Positions 1 to 6,303 of a stretch of DNA of 10,078 nucleotides are shown here, one piece after another (positions within the stretch are counted from its first letter, which is position 1; the number at the start of each line of letters is the position of its first letter). This DNA comes from CAYHEQ01 sp964355795. GTDB lineage: Bacteria; Patescibacteriota; JACPGU01. A model generated the notes under the pieces. It was given only the letters and a program-made list of their open reading frames with translations, was not told the origin of the DNA and did no database searches. The translations under genes were made by a program, and so were the position numbers. The DNA lies in contig CAYHEQ010000032.1 in the NCBI GenBank assembly GCA_964355795.1, positions 1 through 10,078 on the forward strand, read 5' to 3'.

Positions 1-59
1 TAAGAGTCGGGTTTTAATTATGCGTTTTCTTTGTATAGAGAAACACGAGACATGGACAA
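1..59. other. Non-coding edge downstream of the membrane protein gene
   Basis: These bases follow the stop codon of the membrane protein gene in its direction of transcription and run to the window edge. I see no convincing gene, hairpin terminator or RNA structure here. The only minus-strand frame opening in it is about 11 codons long and has no supporting signal. The next gene, if any, lies outside the window. Confidence 0.5.
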
Positions 60-605
60 TCAATACTTGATAATAGCTAATAATGTGACAAGCACTAAGA
101 GTAAAGTCATTGCTACTGGTATCACTGAACCATACCAGAAGCATAAATAGCCTTTTCGCTTGTCATAAAGAGGCTTTACTATATTCCTAAAGCTACTAGT
201 AAAATTCTTTTGTATATCAACTATTAGTTGCCTATACTCTTGCATCTTTTTCTGAAAAATACAAACGATGTACGCACAAATGATAACCGGAATGATTAGA
301 AACCACTTGTATGTCTCTCTGTTGGGGTCTTCGCTAATCATATAGATAAAAGCAAACTGCAACAAAAATCCATAATATATGGTCATCCACTGCTGATTCT
401 TTGCTATTCTTGTATCTTCGACCGTAGATTGCCATTGTATCCGAATCTCTTCGAAAAATCTGTTCCTATCCTCTTTGCTCACTTCATCCACGGCTTCGGA
501 TTCTGCCCCGATATCATTTTCTATCTCTTCTTTGTACTTAAATGAGAAAAATGGTATACAAAATAAATGAGTCACGAAACTTTTTACTGTTTTCTTAATG
601 TTCAT
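60..605 (-). CDS. Small predicted membrane protein downstream of a Type IIL restriction enzyme
   Basis: I do not recognise the family. The 181-residue product has a charged, acidic stretch (about 25-55), then an amphipathic segment with W58, V62-E63, R66 and Q71-Q72-W73. This leads into a first hydrophobic segment (about 73-90). A second segment follows at about 101-117, then a basic linker (118-155) and a third segment near the C-terminus (157-179). No signal peptide or enzymatic motif is visible. The start at 605 is well supported, because a strong Shine-Dalgarno (GGAGGAG) sits just before the ATG. The gene begins 28 nt after the restriction enzyme stop with no terminator between, so the two are probably co-transcribed. 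The pattern of charged helix, VE-x2-R motif and membrane segments loosely recalls SLATT-type small membrane effectors associated with defence loci, but this is a weak visual resemblance. Sampled lines are near 33% GC, lower than in the housekeeping genes. Confidence 0.8.
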   Translation of the reverse strand: MNIKKTVKSFVTHLFCIPFFSFKYKEEIENDIGAESEAVDEVSKEDRNRFFEEIRIQWQSTVEDTRIAKNQQWMTIYYGFLLQFAFIYMISEDPNRETYKWFLIIPVIICAYIVCIFQKKMQEYRQLIVDIQKNFTSSFRNIVKPLYDKRKGYLCFWYGSVIPVAMTLLLVLVTLLAIIKY

Positions 606-619
606 AGCGCTCCTCCGTT
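606..619 (-). promoter_or_regulatory. Strong Shine-Dalgarno sequence of the membrane protein gene
   Basis: Read on the minus strand, the bases before the ATG at 605 contain GGAGGAG at about 6 nt spacing. This is a textbook ribosome binding site. It is notable because recJ, ftsQ, murC and the DHH-family gene show no comparable motif. It fixes the start codon and would allow independent translation within a transcript shared with the upstream restriction enzyme. Confidence 0.8.
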
Positions 620-633
620 TTGAATTTTTGAAT

Positions 634-3375
634 TTATTTCTTATTCCTTTTTTTCTTCTCCACCACTGCCATTATTGGACTTGTATATTTTTTATATAAT
701 TCAAACAGAAAGTCCATTCTTTCCGTGGAGGTTGTGAAGGTTTTTCTGCCATAGGAGCTGTCTACTGCCTTATCCAAAGTCTGATGCGCTTTCGTCAGGT
801 CGGCAGGCATTGTCAGCGGATCATAAAGATCGGCTAAAGAGCTGGTGGGATATTTCTTGCGCGCTTCCAAAACTTTTTGCGCCGCATCCTCAACAGCTTT
901 TATTTTTTCTTTGCTAGGATTTTCTGGCCAAGGTAAATTGTTGTAAACAATATCTTTTGAGTAACGGAAATCGCTTTTCAAACGACCACAAACGTAACTG
1001 ACCCACGCCATGTGCATCGCGCTTTCCAAAATTCCGAAGTGATAAAGTGTGGCATTTGGAACCGCCATACAAGTATCGCTCACAATCGAACCTTTATCAA
1101 AAAATCCCATCGGTATGTATTTTCTGTTCTCACTCGAAACTCTCGGAACGACGATACATGTCTCGGGGTTGTTTCTGTCTCTAAACAACGAGGGAGTCGT
1201 GGCAAACTTTTGAGTTGACGGCGCAACGCTATCCAGCCTAAACTGCCTGACCCCATCGATGCGTTTAAGCGTCAATGGCAATTGCCGTAAATCTGCTGGC
1301 TCTACATCCACCAACCACAGGCACCAGCGTTTTTCATTATTCAAAAACTCTTTTGCGCTAATCAGGGGTTTTATGAATTTTGATGCTTCTGGTTCAATTT
1401 CTAGCAATTGGTTCTTTTCCTTATCGGAGAGCAATAAGTTGCCGCCATCAAGAGGCATATTACCAAAACTCATTTCGGGCACATTGCAAATTGGTTTTTG
1501 TCTTGAGCCAACAATAATATCTTCCGAAGGCACTAAGTATGGGTTGATATTCTTTACTTTTATCTCCTGTGCATCGCCCTTAACATTTTCATATTCATAG
1601 AGATATTTGCTCTCTGTGTCAAAATTTGCAAATCCGATAATTACACAATAAACTGCGGCTTTGCCCTTCGCTTCATTACTCCATCTAAATGTTCTGTGCG
1701 CAAAATGTATTTTGATGCCACAAGTATTCAAAAGTTCATTCCACAATATGCCGACCTGCTCACCTTGAGTTATGGAATTCGTAGAAACAAAAGCGCATTT
1801 TATTTTAGTACCGTGGATATAATGTGCAGCCTTAATATACCAGCCAGAAACATAATCCAATGTACCAGCACTTTTCATGTCGTTAAAAACAGAGATAATA
1901 TCGCCTCTTTGTTCTTGATCCATTATTTTAGAACCAGAAAATGGAGGATTACCGAGAATGTAGGAGAGTTCGTCCTTTGGTACAATTTCTTCCCAGTCTT
2001 TTCTCAAAGCATTGCCGACAAAAATGGTTGCGCCTTTGCCGAGTGGTAGATCTGGGATATTTGTGCCAAAAGCCGTACTCGCAATTTCGTTCATTTGGTG
2101 GTCCATGAGCCACATTGCAGTTTGGGCTATCTTTGCTGGAAATTCTTCGATTTCCATTCCAAAAAATTGTTCGGGCTTTAGCCTGATAAAAAATTCTACG
2201 CCAAGCCCCCTGATATTGCCAAATCTTTTCTTGAGAAGCTCGAGCTCCAATATCCTAAGTTCTCTATATGCGATTACCAAGAAATTGCCACAGCCACAAG
2301 CTGGGTCTAAAAATTTTAATTTTGATAGCTTTTCGTGAAATGCGTTGAGCTTTTGGACGCTACTCCCGCAAGACCTTAATTCGTTTTTCAGCTCGTCCAG
2401 AAATAACGGATAGATAAGTTTCAGAATATTTTTCTCTGAAGTATAGTGTGCGCCAAGATGTCGGCGCGCCTCTTTATCCATTACAGACTGGAATAATGAA
2501 CCAAAGATAGCAGGGGAAATCTTTGACCAATCAAAAGCGCATGCGTCCAAAAGCCTTTTGCGCATTTGAGAGTTAAAGGAAGGGATATTGATTGTTTCAG
2601 CAAAAAGTCCGCCGTTCACATATTCAAACTGCGAGAGTTCCTCGTCCAGAGTGCTCTGCCTTCTATCTTTTGGTGTATTAAATACTTGGAAAAGCATTCC
2701 AAGATGCATCCCGAGATCACTGCCATCTTCATGCGTCCTTGTCTCTATGTATCTCGAAAATTGATGGTGCAGAAAGATATTGGCATCATCGGCAAATAGG
2801 CAAAATAGTATGCGCACTAATAGAACATTGAGCTCGTGCCCTACATACCCCACCTCAACCATCGAGTCGTAGAGTTTGCCCATCAGCTCGGCAGCTTTTA
2901 TGTTCACCTCATCTTCTTCTTTATATTCTTGTTTTGTGTACCCAGCGATAAAACCAAACAAATGTACATTTTTGTATAATTCTTTCAGAGGAAACTCTAC
3001 CTGAGCATCGTCTTCAATATCATAAAATTTGAAATGCCCAAAATCAGAGACAAGAATATATCTCGGCAAATCTTTTTCTGATATGCCGGGAAAATAATCC
3101 ATTGCTTGAGTGTGAGCCTTTTCCAAGCTCAAACCCAAAGATTTATGCTCGACCAACAAAGTGCCTGGCCAGAAAAGATCGACATATCCCTTCCCTCCGC
3201 CCCTTTTCTCCACTTCATACTCAAAGCTCGCCAAACGCCGACGGGTCACTCCGAAGACATTAAAAAAGCTGTCCCAAAAAGATTTGGCCTCAGCATCCTC
3301 GGATTTCTCGTTCTCCCACTCTTTGGAGAATTCCATCGCGCGAGTTTTGATTTCGTTCCAATTCAGGTTTGGCAT
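634..3375 (-). CDS. Type IIL restriction-modification enzyme, MmeI-like fused nuclease and adenine methyltransferase
   Basis: This single polypeptide should both cut DNA and protect host sites by N6-adenine methylation. Its 913 residues are close to MmeI (919). The N-terminal nuclease shows D66, then E76-H-K78, which is the D-X9-EXK spacing known for MmeI (D70, E80, K82). A helical spacer follows (about 150-300). The methyltransferase domain has a motif X region (LGAHYTSEKN, 307-316), motif I (DPACGCGNF, 357-365) and motif IV NPPF (476-479), as expected for gamma-class adenine methyltransferases. The target recognition region is roughly 600-810 and ends in the family-typical YNNLPWP (811-817). 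A lysine-rich tail closes the protein. In the family one strand of an asymmetric site is methylated and cleavage falls about two helical turns away; for this protein the site is unknown. The ATG at 3375 has only a distant purine-rich stretch upstream. No frameshift or missing catalytic residue is visible, so the enzyme is probably active. Confidence 0.93.
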   Translation of the reverse strand: MPNLNWNEIKTRAMEFSKEWENEKSEDAEAKSFWDSFFNVFGVTRRRLASFEYEVEKRGGGKGYVDLFWPGTLLVEHKSLGLSLEKAHTQAMDYFPGISEKDLPRYILVSDFGHFKFYDIEDDAQVEFPLKELYKNVHLFGFIAGYTKQEYKEEDEVNIKAAELMGKLYDSMVEVGYVGHELNVLLVRILFCLFADDANIFLHHQFSRYIETRTHEDGSDLGMHLGMLFQVFNTPKDRRQSTLDEELSQFEYVNGGLFAETINIPSFNSQMRKRLLDACAFDWSKISPAIFGSLFQSVMDKEARRHLGAHYTSEKNILKLIYPLFLDELKNELRSCGSSVQKLNAFHEKLSKLKFLDPACGCGNFLVIAYRELRILELELLKKRFGNIRGLGVEFFIRLKPEQFFGMEIEEFPAKIAQTAMWLMDHQMNEIASTAFGTNIPDLPLGKGATIFVGNALRKDWEEIVPKDELSYILGNPPFSGSKIMDQEQRGDIISVFNDMKSAGTLDYVSGWYIKAAHYIHGTKIKCAFVSTNSITQGEQVGILWNELLNTCGIKIHFAHRTFRWSNEAKGKAAVYCVIIGFANFDTESKYLYEYENVKGDAQEIKVKNINPYLVPSEDIIVGSRQKPICNVPEMSFGNMPLDGGNLLLSDKEKNQLLEIEPEASKFIKPLISAKEFLNNEKRWCLWLVDVEPADLRQLPLTLKRIDGVRQFRLDSVAPSTQKFATTPSLFRDRNNPETCIVVPRVSSENRKYIPMGFFDKGSIVSDTCMAVPNATLYHFGILESAMHMAWVSYVCGRLKSDFRYSKDIVYNNLPWPENPSKEKIKAVEDAAQKVLEARKKYPTSSLADLYDPLTMPADLTKAHQTLDKAVDSSYGRKTFTTSTERMDFLFELYKKYTSPIMAVVEKKKRNKK

Positions 3376-3401
3376 ATGATATTTTTAGCTCTCTTTCCTC
3401 T

Positions 3402-3430
3402 ATTTTACCACATTTCCAGAATCATTAAAA
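3402..3430 (-). promoter_or_regulatory. Candidate promoter for the restriction-modification pair
   Basis: On the minus strand an extended -10 (TGGTAAAAT, 3410 down to 3402) lies 17 nt after a weak -35-like TTTTAA (3430-3425), directly beyond the recJ stop codon. Transcription would begin near 3395, giving a leader of about 20 nt with a purine-rich GAGGAAAGAGAG stretch. This would let the restriction enzyme and membrane protein be expressed independently of recJ. The -35 match is poor (3 of 6), so the call is tentative. Confidence 0.4.
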
Positions 3431-3433
3431 CGA

Positions 3434-5146
3434 TTACTGTATCCTAACATCCTTCACCCTTATCTCTATCCTCCTCCTCTCCCCCCAAATATTTTCGGAA
3501 ATGGTGTAGGCCACATCAATATCACGACCGTAATACAAATCGGTCGCCAGATCTCCCATGCCAAACGCGACGGCATTTATTTCTCGCCCACCGCTAACTA
3601 AAACGAGTCGCAAATGCTTCCCCTCCTCCCCCATTCTTTTCGTTTCTTTGACCTTCACTCCCATCGTCGCAAATATCGGTTCGCGATTACCGGCGCCGAA
3701 AGGTTGCAGCTTTTTTATATTTTCGTATGTTTCACTATTTATTTTTTCAAAATCCATCTCCCCTTCTACCTCCAGATTTTTGACAAAATCTTTTTCAGTC
3801 AAAATACTATCGCCATATTCTATTATTTTTTCTCGAAAAATTTCAAAGTTTTCCGTATGCAAAGAAAATCCTCCCGCCGCCCGATGCCCACCGTAGCCTA
3901 AAAAAATATCTTTGTTAGCTGTCAGCGCGTCAATGACCGAAAAATTAATTGATGAGCGGATTGACCCTTTCAAAACTTTCCCATCATAAGCGAGGGCGAA
4001 AACTGGTCGAGCAAATTCTTCCGACATTCTACCGGCTATCAGCCCGATAATACCCACCGACCACTCATCGTTTTTCAAAACCAAAATAGACTCTAGCTCC
4101 CTTTCTGCATATTCTGATTTCAAAATTTCAAGACTATCAGCGACAGTATCTTGCCTCTCACGATTAAGTCTTTCTAGTCGCAAGGCCAACATCTCCGCCA
4201 GACCACGATCTTCGGTTATTAAAAGTTCCAGCGCTGTAGTCGCGTGCGCCATCCGTCCGGCGGCGTTCAACCTCGGACCTATTTGAAAACCCACCGTATA
4301 AGGATCGGATTTTTCCAGATCAATCCCGGCAACGTAGGCCAAAGATTGGAGGCCGATATTGCGTGTCTTGGCGAGAACTTTCAGCCCGAAAGAAACGATG
4401 ATTCTATTTTCATCAACTAGAGAAACTACATCGGAGATAGTTCCCAGCGCCGTCAGATCCAAATACCATTTGAGTTTGCCGAGAGACAGTGGTTGAACAA
4501 TTTTTTTCTTTTCGTAGGCGGCCACCAGAGCCGTAACTAATTTGAAAGCCACTCCCGCTCCACACAAATCTTTACAGGGATATTTGTCTCCTTTTTGTTT
4601 AGGATTAATCACGGCGAAACCTTCGGGAACATTTTCTTTCGTTATTTCGTGATGGTCGGTAACGACAATATCTATCTTGCGCTTCTTGGCGTGAAGAACT
4701 TCTTTGTGCGAACTGATGCCGTTGTCCACGGTAATAATAAGTTTCGCCCCCTCATCGGCCAAAGCGTCAATGGCCGAGACATTCATCCCGTAGCCCTCTT
4801 TCATTCTGTCGGGAATATAAAATCGAACATCGGCGCCCAATTCTTTTAGCGATCTGTAGAGTATCGCGGTAGCCGTCACCCCATCAACATCGTAATCGCC
4901 ATAGACCACAATTGGTTCCCGCTTTTCTATCGCTTTAGTGATTCTTCCTACCGCTTTTTTCATATCTTTGAGTAGATAAGGATCATGCAACTTTTCATAA
5001 TCTGGATGAAGAAATTCGTCAGCAGATTTTTTTGTTTTGAAACCACGATTGAAAAGTAATTGCGCTGTCAGCTCATCATAATTCTTCAAGGCCTTACTCG
5101 CCTCTTTGGTTATATTCTTCGCTATTTTCCAATTGGAGTTTTTCAT
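3434..5146 (-). CDS. recJ: Single-stranded-DNA-specific exonuclease RecJ
   Basis: RecJ degrades single-stranded DNA in the 5' to 3' direction in recombinational and mismatch repair in the cytoplasm. The 570-residue length is close to E. coli RecJ (577). DHH-domain motifs are all present: DYDVDG (84-89), VDNG (140-143), DHH (164-166) and the helix with D239 (LGTISDVV, 234-241). The segment GPRLNAAGRM (290-299) follows. The DHHA1 part carries SVGIIGLIAGRM (363-374) and GYGGHRAAGG (417-426). The C-terminal OB-fold region includes QPFGAGNREP (481-490). Nothing is truncated. The ATG at 5146 is preceded only 8 nt upstream by a perfect TATAAT, and no Shine-Dalgarno is seen, so the mRNA may be leaderless. 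The gene lies downstream of ftsQ across a 104-nt repeat-rich gap. Confidence 0.97.
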   Translation of the reverse strand: MKNSNWKIAKNITKEASKALKNYDELTAQLLFNRGFKTKKSADEFLHPDYEKLHDPYLLKDMKKAVGRITKAIEKREPIVVYGDYDVDGVTATAILYRSLKELGADVRFYIPDRMKEGYGMNVSAIDALADEGAKLIITVDNGISSHKEVLHAKKRKIDIVVTDHHEITKENVPEGFAVINPKQKGDKYPCKDLCGAGVAFKLVTALVAAYEKKKIVQPLSLGKLKWYLDLTALGTISDVVSLVDENRIIVSFGLKVLAKTRNIGLQSLAYVAGIDLEKSDPYTVGFQIGPRLNAAGRMAHATTALELLITEDRGLAEMLALRLERLNRERQDTVADSLEILKSEYAERELESILVLKNDEWSVGIIGLIAGRMSEEFARPVFALAYDGKVLKGSIRSSINFSVIDALTANKDIFLGYGGHRAAGGFSLHTENFEIFREKIIEYGDSILTEKDFVKNLEVEGEMDFEKINSETYENIKKLQPFGAGNREPIFATMGVKVKETKRMGEEGKHLRLVLVSGGREINAVAFGMGDLATDLYYGRDIDVAYTISENIWGERRRIEIRVKDVRIQ

Positions 5147-5154
5147 ATGCTCAA

Positions 5155-5160
5155 ATTATA
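5155..5160 (-). promoter_or_regulatory. recJ -10 box, probably giving a leaderless mRNA
   Basis: A perfect TATAAT on the minus strand ends 8 nt before the recJ ATG at 5146. With the usual 6-7 nt from -10 to start site, transcription would begin at or within about two bases of the start codon. No good -35 is found; the region where it would lie falls inside the palindromic repeat at 5162-5188. Confidence 0.5.
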
Positions 5161-5161
5161 A

Positions 5162-5188
5162 TGTCATCTCGGACTCGCGAGAATGACA
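5162..5188. repeat. Short palindromic repeat between ftsQ and recJ
   Basis: The left arm TGTCATCTCG (5162-5171) is the reverse complement of the right arm CGAGAATGACA (5178-5188) apart from one bulged A, with a 6-nt centre. This forms a small hairpin on either strand. The form (TGTCAT...ATGACA with a CTCG/CGAG core) resembles dispersed palindromic elements common in many bacterial genomes. There is no following T-run, so a terminator role is doubtful. It directly abuts the recJ -10 box. Confidence 0.65.
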
Positions 5189-5209
5189 CAAAAAGGCGGA
5201 TCCCCCACC

Positions 5210-5257
5210 TTTAATTTTTTATTTTCTTAATTTTTTAATTTCTTAATTTTTTAATTG
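5210..5257. repeat. AT-rich 16-bp tandem repeat at the 3' end of ftsQ
   Basis: The unit CTTAATTTTTTAATTT (5226-5241) is followed by a copy differing only in its last base (5242-5257) and preceded by a copy with two mismatches (5210-5225). The last copy overlaps the ftsQ stop codon at 5251-5253, so the array forms the end of the gene and the start of the ftsQ-recJ gap. It may have arisen by replication slippage. Confidence 0.75.
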
Positions 5258-6210
5258 ACTATCACCCTTCCCTCTATTGAAAGTATCACATATTCTTTTA
5301 TCTTTTCGCCATTAGCCAAGAGGCGAGTCAATTTGTCCAATTGTTCGGCTGGATCCTGTAAGGTATCAAAAAGGAAGTACGGCCCCATTTCCGGTACCTC
5401 GACCAATGGCTTGCCATCAATCTCTTTGCCGTTTTTATCTTTTTCTTTTTGTTTTGTCGTCTTACCGGTATAAGTATCGGCGCGCAATTCAAAAGTAGTT
5501 TGGTTGATAGAAAATCCCGCCACTTTCATCCCAAATCTTTTTTTCAAACTTTCATCAGCGGTGTTGACGAAATCAATGAAGGCGCGAGTCACAATACGAT
5601 CACTTTCCTTGACTGGCAGACCAGCTAGATCGACAACTTTTGGCATATCCACCGCCTCTTGTTGTATCCCCAACACATAACCATTATCGTCCAATAAATA
5701 TTTTTGCTCTTTCGTCACCCAAACTATCGTGCTGGGTTTTTCTTTAATTTTTATTTTCAATTTTGATGGCAATACTTTATAAACGCGAACTTCGTCTATC
5801 CTCTTATAATAATCTTTCAGGGCCTCCTTCATTTGTTCACTATTAACTAAAAAGATATTTTTGTTACGAACATTTCTCTCATACAAAAAATTAGCGATAT
5901 CGCTTTCTAGCAGAACCCTGTTGTTCACCACTGTTATTGTTTTTACTTTGAAAAAGCGCGAAAAAAGCGCGAAATAAACAACCACCAGCAACAGAAGCGA
6001 GAAGATGAGAAATTTGGAATAAGAAATATGGACTTTGCGATGTGGCCTACCAAATAGAGCGTTGGCATATTTCTTGGGCAGATTGCGAGCCGAAGTAATC
6101 GGCCTTTTGAAAACCAAAGAAAAAGATTTCTTCGGAGCTTGATGATACTCCTCCAATCTTTTGTGGCGCGAAAAGCTAATTATGTTTTTTTTTCTTCGAA
6201 AGCTAAACAT
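5251..6210 (-). CDS. ftsQ: Cell division protein FtsQ (POTRA-domain, DivIB family)
   Basis: FtsQ/DivIB is a single-pass membrane protein that links early and late divisome components at the septum. The 319-residue product has a long basic cytoplasmic N-terminus (1-64), one membrane segment (about 65-84), a POTRA domain (about 86-157, opening with FFKVKTITVVNN) and then the FtsQ-type beta domain, starting near TIVWVTKEQKYLLDDNGYVL (161-180). A lysine-rich insertion lies at about 249-268, before the conserved-looking C-terminal strand VILSIEGRVIVN (308-319). Its position directly after murC matches the dcw cluster order in other bacteria. The ATG at 6210 has no Shine-Dalgarno; a TAGAAT box sits 6 nt upstream. 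Sequence identity within this family is always low, so the call rests on architecture and neighbours. Confidence 0.9.
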   Translation of the reverse strand: MFSFRRKKNIISFSRHKRLEEYHQAPKKSFSLVFKRPITSARNLPKKYANALFGRPHRKVHISYSKFLIFSLLLLVVVYFALFSRFFKVKTITVVNNRVLLESDIANFLYERNVRNKNIFLVNSEQMKEALKDYYKRIDEVRVYKVLPSKLKIKIKEKPSTIVWVTKEQKYLLDDNGYVLGIQQEAVDMPKVVDLAGLPVKESDRIVTRAFIDFVNTADESLKKRFGMKVAGFSINQTTFELRADTYTGKTTKQKEKDKNGKEIDGKPLVEVPEMGPYFLFDTLQDPAEQLDKLTRLLANGEKIKEYVILSIEGRVIVN

Positions 6211-6216
6211 ATTTTT

Positions 6217-6222
6217 ATTCTA
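6217..6222 (-). promoter_or_regulatory. ftsQ -10 box, probably giving a leaderless mRNA
   Basis: TAGAAT on the minus strand is separated from the ftsQ ATG by only six bases (AAAAAT). A start site seven bases after the -10 would coincide with the first base of the ATG. No Shine-Dalgarno is present and the -35 is weak, so this is a motif-level prediction that parallels recJ. Confidence 0.4.
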
Positions 6223-6257
6223 CACAATACAAATTTGTTACGAATATACGAATTGTG
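6223..6257. repeat. Inverted repeat upstream of ftsQ with a nested palindrome
   Basis: CACAAT (6223-6228) is mirrored by ATTGTG (6252-6257). Between them lies the perfect palindrome ACAAATTTGT (6229-6238) and a near-direct repeat of the word TTCGTA on the minus strand. The element abuts the ftsQ -10 box, so it covers the place where a -35 or an operator would be. It could be a dispersed intergenic repeat or a regulator site. The rest of the gap (to 6303) contains further TTTGTAT-like words and a doubled GTCTAG. Confidence 0.4.
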
Positions 6258-6303
6258 AACAGGCTCTTTTGTATATTTGTATGAAATTTGTAATGTCTAG
6301 GGT

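Noticed and set aside
1..59. Possible tRNA or tmRNA fragment at the window edge
   Set aside because: No cloverleaf arms, CCA end or tmRNA tag pattern could be drawn from these bases.
648..654. T7 tract in the restriction enzyme gene as a phase-variation switch
   Set aside because: Seven bases is short, and it lies in the last few codons (lysine-rich tail), so slippage would not switch the catalytic or recognition domains.
1012..3447. Several plus-strand open frames of 68-117 codons opposite the restriction enzyme
   Set aside because: They overlap one another and lie antisense to a gene with intact catalytic motifs; none has a recognisable product.
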